NCBI RefSeq assembly: GCF_002865985.1
Contig: NZ_LNDD01000004.1
Span: 186,001-250,000, forward strand
DNA: 64,000 bases
Source: Thermotoga sp. SG1
GTDB taxonomy: Bacteria; Thermotogota; Thermotogae; Thermotogales; Thermotogaceae
Reading direction: 5' to 3'
This document shows positions 25,580 to 34,974 of the stretch, piece by piece (position 1 is the stretch's first letter; the number at the start of each line of letters is the position of its first letter). The notes beneath the pieces were generated by a model. That model was not told the origin of the DNA and did not search any database. It saw only the letters and a program-made list of their open reading frames with translations. Position numbers and translations under genes: made by a program.

Positions 25580-27252
25580 AAGACGTGAGCATCGTTTTGA
25601 GTGGTGAAGCGGGTCAGGGTATTCAGACCGTTGAACACGTTCTCACTCGCATTCTGAAGAACTCCGGATTTCACGTGTTTGCCACTAAAGAATACATGTC
25701 CCGTGTAAGAGGAGGAAACAACACCACCGAAATCAGGGTCTCCTCTGAAAGAGTGCGAGCTTTCGTTGATAGAATAGATATCCTCGTTCCTCTTGGAAAA
25801 GGCGCCACAGAAAGGTTGAAAAAACGCATCACAGAAAAGACCCTAATAGTCGGAGAAGGAGAGTTCATAGGAGAGGAAAAAGGTGAAAAAATAGTGGTTC
25901 CATTTCTAGAAATAGCAAAGCAGGTCGGAAACAGAATATACGCAAACTCTGTAGCAATAGGTTTTCTCTCCGGACTTCTCGGAGCGGAAAGATCTGCCAT
26001 CGAAGAGCAAATCACAAGACAGTTCAGAGAAAAGGGAGAAAACGTGGTGAGAGACAACATTCGAGCCGCAATGGAAGGGTACAGAAGAGGGCAGGAATTT
26101 TCAGAGAAGGTTGGTTTCGATGTTGAGAAAGATCCTTCGATAAAGGACGAAGTTCTTCTGAATGGAGCAGAAGCGGTAGGACTTGGAGCCATAGCAGGAG
26201 GGTGTAACTTCGTTTCCTCTTATCCCATGTCTCCTTCTACTTCAGTTCTGGTCTTTCTTGCCCTGCACAAAAACGATTTTGGAATCGTAGTGGAACAGGC
26301 AGAAGATGAGATCTCTGCCATGAACATGATTGTAGGTGCATGGTACGCCGGTGCTCGGGGACTCGTTACCACCTCAGGCGGTGGTTTTGCTCTCATGGAA
26401 GAAGCGTTGAGCCTTGCAGGAATGATAGAATCTCCTGCTGTAATACACCTTGCACAAAGACCCGGTCCTGCCACAGGACTTCCTACAAGGACAGAACAGG
26501 CTGATCTGAACCTTGCCCTCTATGCGGGACATGGGGAATTTCCGCGGGTCATATACGCTCCCGGTAACATAGAAGAGGCGTTCTATCTCACCCAGAGGGC
26601 GTTCAACATGGCAGATAGATATCAGGTTCCTGTTTTCATCCTGACCGATCAGTATCTGGTGGATTCGTTCTACAACCTTCCAGGTTTCAATTTAAACGAA
26701 CTGAAAGTCGAAAAGTACACTGTAAAGACTTCCAAAGATTACATCAGGTACGCCATAAACGAGGATGGCATATCTCCACGAGGGGTTCCAGGCTACGGCG
26801 AGGGACTCGTAAGAGTAGACAGCGATGAACACGATGAATTTGGTCACATTACAGAAGATTTCGACATCCGTGTGAGGATGGTGGATAAAAGGCTCAGAAA
26901 AGGTGAGACGTTGAAAAAAGATACCATCAAACCAAAGTTGATCGGAGACGAAAACTACAGGGTTCTCCTGGTTGCGTGGGGTTCCACACTGGAACCCATA
27001 AAGGAGGCAATTGAAGGTATGAGTGGCGTAGCACTCCTTCATTTCTCCCAGGTCTGGCCGATCGATGATTCTGTTGTGGAACATCTGGAAAGGGCAGAAA
27101 AGGTTGTCGCAATAGAAGGAAATGCAACCGGGCAGTTTGCAAATTTGATTCGACAGGTGACGGGCTTCCATATAAAGGACAGAATCCTGAAATACAGTGG
27201 GCTCCAGTTCTCTGTGGAAGAGCTGAAAAAGAAGATTCTGGAGGTGATGTGA
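25576..27252 (+). CDS. korA: 2-oxoacid:ferredoxin oxidoreductase, fused gamma-alpha subunit
   Basis: A 558-residue subunit in which the gamma domain (about residues 1-185, SGEAGQGIQTVEHVL and MSRVRGGNNTTEIRVSS) is fused ahead of the alpha domain (about 195-558, NGAEAVGLGAIAGGCNFVSSYPMSPST and later the transketolase-like C-terminal part). The KorA-type Pro-Met-Ser-Pro-Ser-Thr motif is typical of 2-oxoglutarate or general 2-oxoacid enzymes that use coenzyme A and ferredoxin. It abuts the beta-subunit gene. The exact substrate (2-oxoglutarate, 2-oxoisovalerate or others) cannot be read from sequence. Confidence 0.9.
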   Translation: MKDVSIVLSGEAGQGIQTVEHVLTRILKNSGFHVFATKEYMSRVRGGNNTTEIRVSSERVRAFVDRIDILVPLGKGATERLKKRITEKTLIVGEGEFIGEEKGEKIVVPFLEIAKQVGNRIYANSVAIGFLSGLLGAERSAIEEQITRQFREKGENVVRDNIRAAMEGYRRGQEFSEKVGFDVEKDPSIKDEVLLNGAEAVGLGAIAGGCNFVSSYPMSPSTSVLVFLALHKNDFGIVVEQAEDEISAMNMIVGAWYAGARGLVTTSGGGFALMEEALSLAGMIESPAVIHLAQRPGPATGLPTRTEQADLNLALYAGHGEFPRVIYAPGNIEEAFYLTQRAFNMADRYQVPVFILTDQYLVDSFYNLPGFNLNELKVEKYTVKTSKDYIRYAINEDGISPRGVPGYGEGLVRVDSDEHDEFGHITEDFDIRVRMVDKRLRKGETLKKDTIKPKLIGDENYRVLLVAWGSTLEPIKEAIEGMSGVALLHFSQVWPIDDSVVEHLERAEKVVAIEGNATGQFANLIRQVTGFHIKDRILKYSGLQFSVEELKKKILEVM

Positions 27253-28101
27253 ATGAGACTCGATGAATACATCAGCAAGGACATCGCGTGGTGCCCAGGA
27301 TGTGGAAACTTTGGGATAAGAACAGCACTGATGAAAGCACTGGAGGAACTGAACGTTGATCCGCGAAAAGTGGTCATAGTCTCTGGGATAGGTCAGGCAG
27401 CAAAGATGCCACAGTACGTTGGAGTACACATGTTCAATGGCCTTCATGGAAGAGCCCTTCCTGTGGCAACGGCGATAAAGACAGCAAACCCTAATCTTTT
27501 AGTGATCGCAGAAAGTGGAGACGGATGTATGTACGGTGAAGGTGGGAACCACTTCATCCACACGATAAGAAGAAATCCGGATATCGTGAACATCGTGCAT
27601 GACAATCAGGTTTACGGTCTTACCAAAGGGCAAGCATCACCAACCAGTCTGAAGGGATTCAGGACACCCGTTCAGGTGGATGGTGTGATTTTGGAACCAT
27701 TCAATCCCATAGCGGTAGCCATAGCCCTCGATGCTTCTTTTGTTGCCCGAACCTTCATAGGAGACGTGGAGTTCACAAAAGAGATTCTTAAAGAGGCGAT
27801 GAAGCACAAAGGATACGCACTGGTGGACATCCTTCAGCCCTGTGTCACCTTCAACAAACTGAACACCTACGAATGGTACAGGGAGAACACGTACTATCTG
27901 AAAGATCACGATCCTACAGACAGAGAACTTGCCTTCAAAAGAGCCATAGAAACAGAAAAACTTCCACTTGGGATATTCTACATCAACAAGAACAAGGAAA
28001 CCTTCGAAGAACTCTCAAGAAAGGGTGATAAAACACCTCTCTACGAGTACAAGGTAAACTTCGAGAAATTGAAAGAACTGATCGAGAGCAAAAAATCATG
28101 A
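27253..28101 (+). CDS. korB: 2-oxoacid:ferredoxin oxidoreductase, beta subunit
   Basis: A 282-residue thiamine diphosphate subunit. The N-terminus has [14 protein letters not shown] (Fe-S/TPP region with two Cys), then [14 protein letters not shown], and the TPP motif [13 protein letters not shown] followed by [13 protein letters not shown] about 30 residues later. It starts on the base after the alpha-subunit stop. No ferredoxin-like delta subunit is encoded with it, so electrons leave through a separate ferredoxin, as in other two-subunit enzymes. Confidence 0.92.
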   Translation: MRLDEYISKDIAWCPGCGNFGIRTALMKALEELNVDPRKVVIVSGIGQAAKMPQYVGVHMFNGLHGRALPVATAIKTANPNLLVIAESGDGCMYGEGGNHFIHTIRRNPDIVNIVHDNQVYGLTKGQASPTSLKGFRTPVQVDGVILEPFNPIAVAIALDASFVARTFIGDVEFTKEILKEAMKHKGYALVDILQPCVTFNKLNTYEWYRENTYYLKDHDPTDRELAFKRAIETEKLPLGIFYINKNKETFEELSRKGDKTPLYEYKVNFEKLKELIESKKS

Positions 28102-29222
28102 GATTGGCGGTGTACGTACACATACCCTTCTGCAAAAGAAAGTGCGTGTACTGTGACTTCTACTCCCTTGTTTCTGAAGATTTTGAAGAGTATCTGTCTC
28201 TCGTCTTTGAGGAGATAGAACTCTACAGGGATGTACTGGAAGAAAGTGAGATAGAGACGGTATATTTCGGTGGGGGAACGCCTTCACTTGTTCCCCCTTC
28301 TTTTCTGGAGAAGATTTTAGAGAAACTGGAAAAGGTCTCAAAGAAGTTTTCACCACATGAGATAACGATCGAGGTCAATCCAGAGTCCGTTGATCGGGAA
28401 AAACTGAGATCTTACAGAAAGATGGGTATAGACAGAATCAGTCTGGGCGTTCAGTCCTGTGACGACGAGGTGCTGAAAAGGTGTGGCCGTCTGTACGATG
28501 AGAAAATGATCAAAGAGAAGGCAGAACTCGTTCTGGAGGAATTCGACAACGTCAATTTCGATTTCATACTCGGCCTTCCCGGTGAAACGGACGAAACGAT
28601 GAGGAAAAACCTTCATTTTCTTGAAAAGTTCACCCCACAACATGTGTCCCTATACTTCCTCGAAGTGGATGAAAACACCACGTTGCATAGCCTTTTAAAG
28701 AAGAATCTTTTGACGCTGCCGGATTCCGAGGAAGTGGAAAGAAGGCACGATGCATTCGTTGAATTTTTGAAATCCGGAGGTTTTTCAAGATACGAAATCT
28801 CGAACTTTGCCAAACCGGGAAAAGAATCAAAGCACAATCTCTTTTACTGGAGAAATCATGACTATCTGGGCTTTGGCCCTTCCGCAGGTGGTCACTTTGG
28901 AAGATTTCGATACACTAACGTTTCTGACCTTCCCATGTACACCAAAATGGTGAAGGAAAAGGTCTTTCCATACGACTATCAGCACGAAAACACAGAAGAA
29001 GAGGAAGCTCTGGAGACCCTCTTCATGGGGCTCAGAACGAAAGAAGGGGTGGAACTGAAACGCGTAGAAAAGCTCATGTTTCTGGTGAAGAAGTTACAAA
29101 AAGAGTATGCTTGTTATGTGAAGGTGAAAGATGGTAAAATTTTTTTGAGCGAGAAGGGTATGGACCTGTCGAAAAAGATCTTCGAAGATCTGATCGAATG
29201 GTACGGGGAGGCTGAAAAATGA
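28098..29222 (+). CDS. hemW: HemW-like radical SAM protein (coproporphyrinogen oxidase family)
   Basis: A 374-residue radical SAM protein. [16 protein letters not shown] holds the CxxxCxxC motif (Cys12, Cys16, Cys19) and the extra residues typical of HemW; GGGTPS follows near residue 60 and the HemN_C-like tail fills the last ~80 residues. HemW is now known as a heme chaperone rather than a coproporphyrinogen oxidase. The ATG shares ATGA with the korB stop. Whether this organism makes heme cannot be told from the window, so the symbol reflects family only. Confidence 0.85.
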   Translation: MRLAVYVHIPFCKRKCVYCDFYSLVSEDFEEYLSLVFEEIELYRDVLEESEIETVYFGGGTPSLVPPSFLEKILEKLEKVSKKFSPHEITIEVNPESVDREKLRSYRKMGIDRISLGVQSCDDEVLKRCGRLYDEKMIKEKAELVLEEFDNVNFDFILGLPGETDETMRKNLHFLEKFTPQHVSLYFLEVDENTTLHSLLKKNLLTLPDSEEVERRHDAFVEFLKSGGFSRYEISNFAKPGKESKHNLFYWRNHDYLGFGPSAGGHFGRFRYTNVSDLPMYTKMVKEKVFPYDYQHENTEEEEALETLFMGLRTKEGVELKRVEKLMFLVKKLQKEYACYVKVKDGKIFLSEKGMDLSKKIFEDLIEWYGEAEK

Positions 29223-29785
29223 CACACATAATCCACAAAGGACTCGATTTCTTCGTCAAACCAAAGAAGATCTCACTCAATCTCAACATGAAGATCGGAA
29301 GTGCGAAGGTTCACCCGGAAGATCTAAAAATTCTGATGAAGAAAGTCCCCGTTTTCATGATGAGTTACTACGACAGCAAGGCCTTCATGGAAAGAGAACT
29401 CGAGATCTCCTCGGCGGATTTTCCAAACGGTACCATCTTTTTCTCGTACTACGAACCCGTTCCAGCAGAACTGAACTGGGATGTGGACAAAAATCTCATC
29501 TCTCAACTTGCCAGGTATTTCCATCTCTACGATCTTGTCTCCTCCATGAACTCTCTCATAGACGAGTCGAAGAGCCTTTCCATCGGTCTCTACGAAGAGT
29601 GGCTCGAGACCACCATGGTGAAGGTGCCAGGCGAAAACGCAGAAGAACTCAGGAACATGCTCTCGAAGTTCTCACTCATGTACACGACAAAAATCCTCTG
29701 GAAGATGTTCCATGGAGATCTTGAAGAGCTGAAAAGAAGAACACACGAGATAGCTTACAAGTTCTATGAAGTGGCAGGATTTTGA
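29219..29785 (+). CDS. conserved protein of unknown function
   Basis: A 188-residue soluble protein, no signal peptide or membrane segment. I do not recognise the family. The N-terminal ~110 residues show mixed strands (FFVKPKKISLNLNMKI, VFMMSYYDSK, GTIFFSYYEPVP); the C-terminal half is mainly helical and charged, with the conserved-looking tail RRTHEIAYKFYEVAGF. There is no Cys, so no metal-cluster role is suggested. The ATG shares ATGA with the hemW stop, which places it in the kor-hemW transcript as its last gene. Confidence 0.65.
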   Translation: MTHIIHKGLDFFVKPKKISLNLNMKIGSAKVHPEDLKILMKKVPVFMMSYYDSKAFMERELEISSADFPNGTIFFSYYEPVPAELNWDVDKNLISQLARYFHLYDLVSSMNSLIDESKSLSIGLYEEWLETTMVKVPGENAEELRNMLSKFSLMYTTKILWKMFHGDLEELKRRTHEIAYKFYEVAGF

Positions 29786-29817
29786 ATCCCGCCATCTCTC
29801 CTGCCAGGTTTAAAGTT
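29773..29817 (+). terminator. possible terminator with alternative stems after the kor operon
   Basis: GGCAGGATT (29773-29781) can pair with AATCCCGCC (29785-29793, one mismatch), or GGCAGGA can pair with TCCTGCC (29799-29805). The two pairings exclude each other. The second is followed within ten bases by a short T-run. The stop codon of the preceding gene lies in the loop of the first stem. Confidence 0.35.
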
Positions 29818-29850
29818 TTTCTCCAGAATGTTTACAGAAATATTTTTTAA

Positions 29851-29879
29851 TTGACACCATCTTATAATCAACGTAGAAT
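29851..29879 (+). promoter_or_regulatory. consensus promoter of the glycogen phosphorylase gene
   Basis: TTGACA (29851-29856) is a perfect -35 and TAGAAT (29874-29879) stands 17 bases later. A TATAAT at 29863-29868 lies in the spacer but is too close to this -35 to be used with it. The start would be near 29886, about 30 bases before the GTG at 29917. Confidence 0.8.
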
Positions 29880-29916
29880 ACTTCTGAAAGAAACTTCCCC
29901 GAGAGGAGGAGAAATT

Positions 29917-32388
29917 GTGCTGAAGAAGCTTCCGGAGAACCTTGAACACCTTGAAGAACTCGCTTACAACCTCTGGTGGAGCTGGTCCAGGCCAGCTCAG
30001 AGACTCTGGAGAAAGATCGATCCGGAAGGCTGGGAAGAACACAGAAACCCCGTTAAAATACTGAAAGAAGTCTCTGATGAGAGACTTGAAGAGCTTTCGA
30101 AGGATGACGATTTCATATCTCTCTACGAGCTCACCCTCGAAAGATTCAAAGACTACATGGAAAAGGAAGACACCTGGTTCAACGTGAACTACCCCGAATG
30201 GGACGAGAGGATCGTTTACATGTGTATGGAGTACGGTTTGACCAAGGCCCTTCCGATCTACTCCGGTGGTCTTGGGATCCTCGCAGGAGACCATCTCAAA
30301 TCCGCAAGCGATCTTGGGCTTCCTCTCATAGCGATCGGACTTCTCTACAAGCACGGATACTTCACTCAGCAGATCGACAAAGACGGAAGACAAATAGAGA
30401 TCTTCCCTGATTACAACCCAGAGGACTTACCCATGAAACCCCTGAAGGATGAAAAGGGAAACCAGGTGATCGTGGAGGTTCCTCTCGACAGTACCGTGGT
30501 GAAGGCACGCGTATTTGAAGTGAAGGTAGGAAGGGTGAGTCTGTATCTGCTCGATCCAGACTTCGAGGAAAACGAGGAAAAATACAGAAAGATCTGCAAC
30601 TACCTTTACAACCCGGAACCCGATGTGAGGGTCTCCCAGGAGATACTCCTTGGAATTGGAGGAATGAAACTTCTCAGGGCGCTGAACCTGAAACCAGGAG
30701 TCATTCATCTGAACGAAGGACATCCAGCGTTTTCTTCTCTCGAGAGGATAAAGAACTACATGGAAGAAGGATATTCTTTCACAGAGGCTCTCGAGATCGT
30801 AAGGCAAACCACGGTGTTCACAACACACACACCCGTTCCCGCGGGACACGACAGATTTCCCTTTGACCTCGTGGAAAGGAAACTTTCGAAGTTCTTCGAA
30901 GGCTTCGAAAAGAAAGACCTTCTCATGGATCTTGGAAAAGATGAAACAGGCAGTTTCAACATGACGTACCTTGCTCTGAGAACGTCCTCCTTCATAAACG
31001 GCGTCAGCAAGTTGCATGCTGAAGTTTCCAGAAAAATGTTCAAGAGCGTATGGCAGGGCGTTCCAGTGGAAGAAATACCGATCGAAGGGATAACGAACGG
31101 CGTTCACATGGGAACCTGGATCAACCGTGAGATGAGAAAACTGTACGACAGGTACCTCGGAAGGGTATGGAGAGATCACACCGACCTTGAAGGTATCTGG
31201 TACGGTATCGACAGGATTCCAGACGAAGAACTCTGGCAGGCTCACTTGAGAGCGAAGAAGAGATTCATCGAGTACATAAAAGAATCAGTAAGAAGAAGAA
31301 ACGAGAGACTGGGAATCGACGAAGATGTGCCGAACATCGATGAAAATTCGCTCATCATAGGCTTTGCAAGAAGGTTTGCCACTTACAAGAGAGCAGTTCT
31401 TCTGCTCAGCGACCTGGAAAGACTCAAGAAGATCCTCAACGATTCAGAAAGACCCGTTTATGTAGTCTATGCGGGGAAAGCCCATCCAAGAGACGATGCG
31501 GGGAAGGAATTTTTGAAACGTATCTACGAAGTCTCGCAGATGCCTGAGTTCAAAAACAGGATCATCGTTCTGGAAAACTACGACATCGGAATGGCACGGC
31601 TCATGGTGTCGGGAGTGGACGTGTGGCTGAACAACCCGAGAAGACCCATGGAAGCAAGTGGAACGAGCGGAATGAAGGCAGCAGCCAACGGTGTTCTGAA
31701 CGCGAGTGTCTACGATGGATGGTGGGTTGAAGGGTACAACGGTAGAAACGGCTGGGTCATAGGCGATGAAAGTGTTCTTCCGGAAACAGAAGCGGACGAT
31801 CCCAGGGACGCGGAAGCACTCTACGATCTCCTCGAAAACGAAATCATTCCAACCTACTATGGAAACAGGGAAAAATGGGTCTTCATGATGAAAGAGAGTA
31901 TAAAGAGTGTTGCACCAAGATTCAGCACCACCAGAATGCTAAAAGAGTACACGGAGAAGTTCTACATAAAAGGACTTGTGAACAAAGAGTGGCTCGAAAG
32001 AAGAGAAAACACCGAAAAGTTAGGTTCCTGGAAGGAAAAGATACTCAAAAGCTGGAACAACGTCTCCATAGAACGAATCGTTCTCGAAGACACAAGAAGT
32101 GTGGAAGTGACGGTGAAACTAGGAGATCTTTCACCGGATGATGTGTTGGTTGAACTTTTGATTGGAAGAGGAGAAAGCATGGAAGATCTGGAGATCTGGA
32201 GGGTGATACAGATAAGAAAACACAGAAGAGAAGGAAATCTGTTTGTCTACAGTTATGTCAACGGCGCCCTCGGCCATCTTGGCTCTCCTGGATGGTTCTA
32301 CGCGGTGAGGGTATTACCTTATCATCCGAAACTCCCCACCAAATTTCTGCCAGAAATACCTGTGGTGTGGAAGAAGGTTCTCGGATGA
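29917..32388 (+). CDS. glgP: alpha-glucan (glycogen/maltodextrin) phosphorylase
   Basis: An 823-residue GT35 enzyme that uses phosphate to release glucose 1-phosphate from alpha-1,4-glucans. The pyridoxal phosphate lysine is in SGTSGMKAAANG near residue 590, after MARLMVSGVDVWLNNPRRPMEA; HLNEGHPAF and TTHTPVPAGHDRF are further family motifs. The short length and the N-terminus (ENLEHLEELAYNLWWSW) place it in the short, thermophile/archaeal-type branch that lacks the extended regulatory N-terminus of muscle or E. coli enzymes. GTG 29917 follows GAGGAGG; the frame from TTG 29851 would start inside the -35 box. Confidence 0.93.
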   Translation: MLKKLPENLEHLEELAYNLWWSWSRPAQRLWRKIDPEGWEEHRNPVKILKEVSDERLEELSKDDDFISLYELTLERFKDYMEKEDTWFNVNYPEWDERIVYMCMEYGLTKALPIYSGGLGILAGDHLKSASDLGLPLIAIGLLYKHGYFTQQIDKDGRQIEIFPDYNPEDLPMKPLKDEKGNQVIVEVPLDSTVVKARVFEVKVGRVSLYLLDPDFEENEEKYRKICNYLYNPEPDVRVSQEILLGIGGMKLLRALNLKPGVIHLNEGHPAFSSLERIKNYMEEGYSFTEALEIVRQTTVFTTHTPVPAGHDRFPFDLVERKLSKFFEGFEKKDLLMDLGKDETGSFNMTYLALRTSSFINGVSKLHAEVSRKMFKSVWQGVPVEEIPIEGITNGVHMGTWINREMRKLYDRYLGRVWRDHTDLEGIWYGIDRIPDEELWQAHLRAKKRFIEYIKESVRRRNERLGIDEDVPNIDENSLIIGFARRFATYKRAVLLLSDLERLKKILNDSERPVYVVYAGKAHPRDDAGKEFLKRIYEVSQMPEFKNRIIVLENYDIGMARLMVSGVDVWLNNPRRPMEASGTSGMKAAANGVLNASVYDGWWVEGYNGRNGWVIGDESVLPETEADDPRDAEALYDLLENEIIPTYYGNREKWVFMMKESIKSVAPRFSTTRMLKEYTEKFYIKGLVNKEWLERRENTEKLGSWKEKILKSWNNVSIERIVLEDTRSVEVTVKLGDLSPDDVLVELLIGRGESMEDLEIWRVIQIRKHRREGNLFVYSYVNGALGHLGSPGWFYAVRVLPYHPKLPTKFLPEIPVVWKKVLG

Positions 32389-32411
32389 GGGGCTCTTTGC
32401 CCCTCTTTTTT
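32387..32411 (+). terminator. Rho-independent terminator of glgP
   Basis: GAGGGGC (32387-32393) and GCCCCTC (32399-32405) form a 7-bp stem with a TCTTT loop, followed by TTTTTT. The stem begins within the glgP stop codon. Confidence 0.9.
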
Positions 32412-32414
32412 CTT

Positions 32415-33128
32415 TCAGAGGGGAAATCTCGAAAGACCCCCATCCACGACAATGGTTTGTCCAGTGACGTAGGAAGCCCTTTCAGAACACAAAAACGCCA
32501 CTACATTTGCTATTTCCTCTGGCTTTGCCATTCTCTTCATAGGAATCTGTGATTCCACCTGTCTTTTCCTGTTCTCATTGAGGAGCTCTTTCACTCTCTC
32601 CGTTTCTGTCCAGCCGGGTGCCACACAGTTGACCGTGATGTTGTAGGGTGCCACTTCAAAAGAAAGGGTCTTCAGAAAACCTGTGAGGGCCATTCTTGCA
32701 GAGTTCGAGGTGTAGAGGTTCTCCAGAGGAGAAACAACAGAAAAAGAGGTGATGGCAACGATTCTTCCCCAGCGTTTTCTTTTCATTCCAGAAAGATATC
32801 CCCTCACAACCTTCACCATGTTCAAAAACAAGCTGTCGATGGCATCCTTGAAATCTTCATCCGTCAACTCATCGAAGTATCCCGGTTTTGGTCCTCCCAT
32901 GTTCAAAACGAGGATGTCCACCTCTTTTACCTTTTCAAATAACCTGTCTGGTTCCCTTTTCAGATCACAGACCACGTACTCGTGTCCTGTTTTCTTCAAC
33001 AGTTCCTCATTTCTTGAACAGACCACAACATTGGCACCTTCTTTTCTCAGGGTATCTGCAACTGCCTTTCCTATTCCCCTGCTTCCTGCAAGAACAAGAG
33101 CATTTTTACCCCTGATGCCCAGTTCCAA
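32415..33128 (-). CDS. short-chain dehydrogenase/reductase family protein, divergent active site
   Basis: A 237-residue SDR, similar overall to 3-oxoacyl-ACP reductases. The cofactor motif is GSRGIGKA (residues 15-22), NMGG replaces NNAG near residue 76, and ITSFSVVSP supplies the Ser. Where Y-x-x-x-K is expected, the protein reads S-N-S-A-R (residues 141-145), so both catalytic Tyr and Lys are replaced in this alignment. A divergent SDR branch with this pattern exists, so activity is uncertain. It starts at TTG 33128 behind GGGGGGAG and overlaps the preceding phosphodiesterase gene by 23 bases, so it is the last gene of the crp operon. Confidence 0.8.
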   Translation of the reverse strand: MELGIRGKNALVLAGSRGIGKAVADTLRKEGANVVVCSRNEELLKKTGHEYVVCDLKREPDRLFEKVKEVDILVLNMGGPKPGYFDELTDEDFKDAIDSLFLNMVKVVRGYLSGMKRKRWGRIVAITSFSVVSPLENLYTSNSARMALTGFLKTLSFEVAPYNITVNCVAPGWTETERVKELLNENRKRQVESQIPMKRMAKPEEIANVVAFLCSERASYVTGQTIVVDGGLSRFPL

Positions 33129-34953
33129 GATCTCCCCCCTTCCTCAAAAACTCGATGAACTTTTCCACGATCACAGGATCAAACTGTCTTCCAGCGTTTC
33201 TGAGAAGCTCCTGAATTGCCTCTTCAACGGTCTTTCCCTTCTTGTACGGTCTGTCACTTCTCATCGCCTGGTAGGAATCTGATACACACAGGATACGTGC
33301 TTCAAACTCTATCTCTTCACCCTTCAGGCCATCGGGATAGCCTTTCCCATCCCATCTTTCGTGGTGGTGTCTTATCCAGAGTGCCACGTCTTCGAAACCA
33401 TCTATTTCCTTGACCAGTTCGTACCCCTTCGCGGGGTGTATTTTTATCACATCGAACTCACGTTCGTTGAGCTTATCGGTTTTGTTAAGAATAATCTGGG
33501 GAACGTATATCTTACCGATATCGTGAAGAAGTCCAGCCCAGTAGAGCTTTTCCAGTTTTTTGCCATCCATGTTGAACATCTTTCCGATCTCAACGGCATA
33601 ATACGCCACTTCTTCAGAGTGTCCCTTTGTGTAGTAATCGTAGTACTCGAGTGCCCTCACCCACGTTCTCACGATGTCTCTGTGCAGTTTCTTTTCCTTC
33701 CTCACCAGTTCTCTGTAGGTATGAATGGCAGAGACGATGTTCAGAAAGGCTCGAAGAACCTCTCTTTCGTCCTCGCCCAAATCACCTTCTATCATCACAT
33801 AACCGTGACTTTTCTTTGAATGGGAGATCTCAAAGGTTTCTCCATTTGCTTCCCCAAACGTTTGATCGTCCAGTACCACCTTCACGTTCTTTGCCTCAAG
33901 GAGGTCTCTGATTATCTCCGCAAGTTCAGAGGCAAATTTCGAAGTATCCTCTATGAAAACCAGTTTCGAAAGTTCCTTGATCGAGTACCTAAATCTTTCG
34001 TTCAGTTCTCTGATCTCGCTGTAGAGTCTTTCTATCTCTTCCTGATTCGCTGAGACTTCCTGATAGAGAGCCTCTATTTCTTCGTTTTGGGCTTCCAATT
34101 CTTCGTTTTTCAGTTTCAGTTGGTAAGTTTGCTCTTCTACCTTTCTTCTAAGAAGATAAACGAAAGCAACGGAAATACCAAGGGCTACCGAGAACACGAC
34201 AGAACCATAAAAGATTACCTTCATCAACCATGATGGAACTACCACAACAAGTGGGATGTATCTTCTTATAATCTTGTTCTTCTCATCTTCGGATACAAGA
34301 GATAAACCTGAATTTATAACTTCCAGAATGCTCTTGTTTTCCTTTAAGACAGCAACATAGAGGTTGTTCGTCTCGAGGTGAAGTGTTAAAAAATCAGAGA
34401 GAAGCTCTTCCTTTGAAAGGTAGTATCTGGCAACGATGTCGTCTCCAAGAAAAACAGATATCTCTCTTTCTTTGAGAGCTTTCATCAAGGAAGAGTAGTT
34501 ATCGAAAAATTCAAACCGCACATCTGGATTTTTCTGAAGGAGAGTACTTACCATGCCTTCTCCCCTGAGGGCACCGACAACGTATGAAGAAAGATCGGAA
34601 AAGTTCTCTACGGGAAGGTCCTTTCTGAAAAACACACAGGATCTCATCTCAAAGACGGGCTTGGAAAAAGAAAGCAACTTTTCTCTTTCCGGGGTTTTGA
34701 AGATCTGATCGATGGCATCTACCTGTTTTTCGAGGACCATCTGCTGAGCCAGTTGCCATTTCGCAGGGACGAGTTCCACCTCTATCCCCGTCTTCTCAGA
34801 AAAGAGTTTCCAGAAATCAATGGAGATACCAACAAAATTTCCGTTCTCATCGTAAAAGGAGAAAGGAGCGTAGTCTTCATCGAGGGCTATTCGAAGATGC
34901 TGCGAAAAAACAAAAACAGATAGAATCAGAAAGAAAAAAGCAACGCCCCTGAT
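33106..34953 (-). CDS. HD-GYP phosphodiesterase with periplasmic amino-acid-binding-like sensor
   Basis: About 615 residues if started at ATC 34953. Order: signal peptide ([16 protein letters not shown]), SBP_bac_3 domain ([19 protein letters not shown], residues ~18-240), membrane segment (~244-268), coiled coil rich in Glu (~270-325), a linker domain, and an HD-GYP domain with HD in LLHDIGK (~475) and [10 protein letters not shown] (~540). It should hydrolyse cyclic-di-GMP in response to a small periplasmic ligand. No ATG, GTG or TTG exists in frame between the crp stop (34975) and the signal peptide; ATC follows AGGAGGGGGG at seven to eleven bases. GTG 34779 would cut the sensor domain. 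Initiation at ATC, or readthrough, are inferences. Confidence 0.8.
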   Translation of the reverse strand: MRGVAFFFLILSVFVFSQHLRIALDEDYAPFSFYDENGNFVGISIDFWKLFSEKTGIEVELVPAKWQLAQQMVLEKQVDAIDQIFKTPEREKLLSFSKPVFEMRSCVFFRKDLPVENFSDLSSYVVGALRGEGMVSTLLQKNPDVRFEFFDNYSSLMKALKEREISVFLGDDIVARYYLSKEELLSDFLTLHLETNNLYVAVLKENKSILEVINSGLSLVSEDEKNKIIRRYIPLVVVVPSWLMKVIFYGSVVFSVALGISVAFVYLLRRKVEEQTYQLKLKNEELEAQNEEIEALYQEVSANQEEIERLYSEIRELNERFRYSIKELSKLVFIEDTSKFASELAEIIRDLLEAKNVKVVLDDQTFGEANGETFEISHSKKSHGYVMIEGDLGEDEREVLRAFLNIVSAIHTYRELVRKEKKLHRDIVRTWVRALEYYDYYTKGHSEEVAYYAVEIGKMFNMDGKKLEKLYWAGLLHDIGKIYVPQIILNKTDKLNEREFDVIKIHPAKGYELVKEIDGFEDVALWIRHHHERWDGKGYPDGLKGEEIEFEARILCVSDSYQAMRSDRPYKKGKTVEEAIQELLRNAGRQFDPVIVEKFIEFLRKGGDLGTGHQG

Positions 34954-34974
34954 CCTATTACCCCCCTCCTTTGT

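Noticed and set aside
29863-29868. TATAAT as the -10 box of glgP
   Set aside because: It is only six bases after TTGACA. TAGAAT at 29874 is 17 bases away and fits.
33106-34779. Start of the HD-GYP gene at GTG 34779
   Set aside because: It would remove the signal peptide and the first ~40 residues of the sensor domain, and no ribosome site precedes it.
34937-34943. TTG at 34943 followed by a frameshift at the T6 tract as the start of the HD-GYP gene
   Set aside because: It needs an extra T and lies about 17 bases from the ribosome site. It remains possible if the sequence has an indel, and is named in the finding for that reason.
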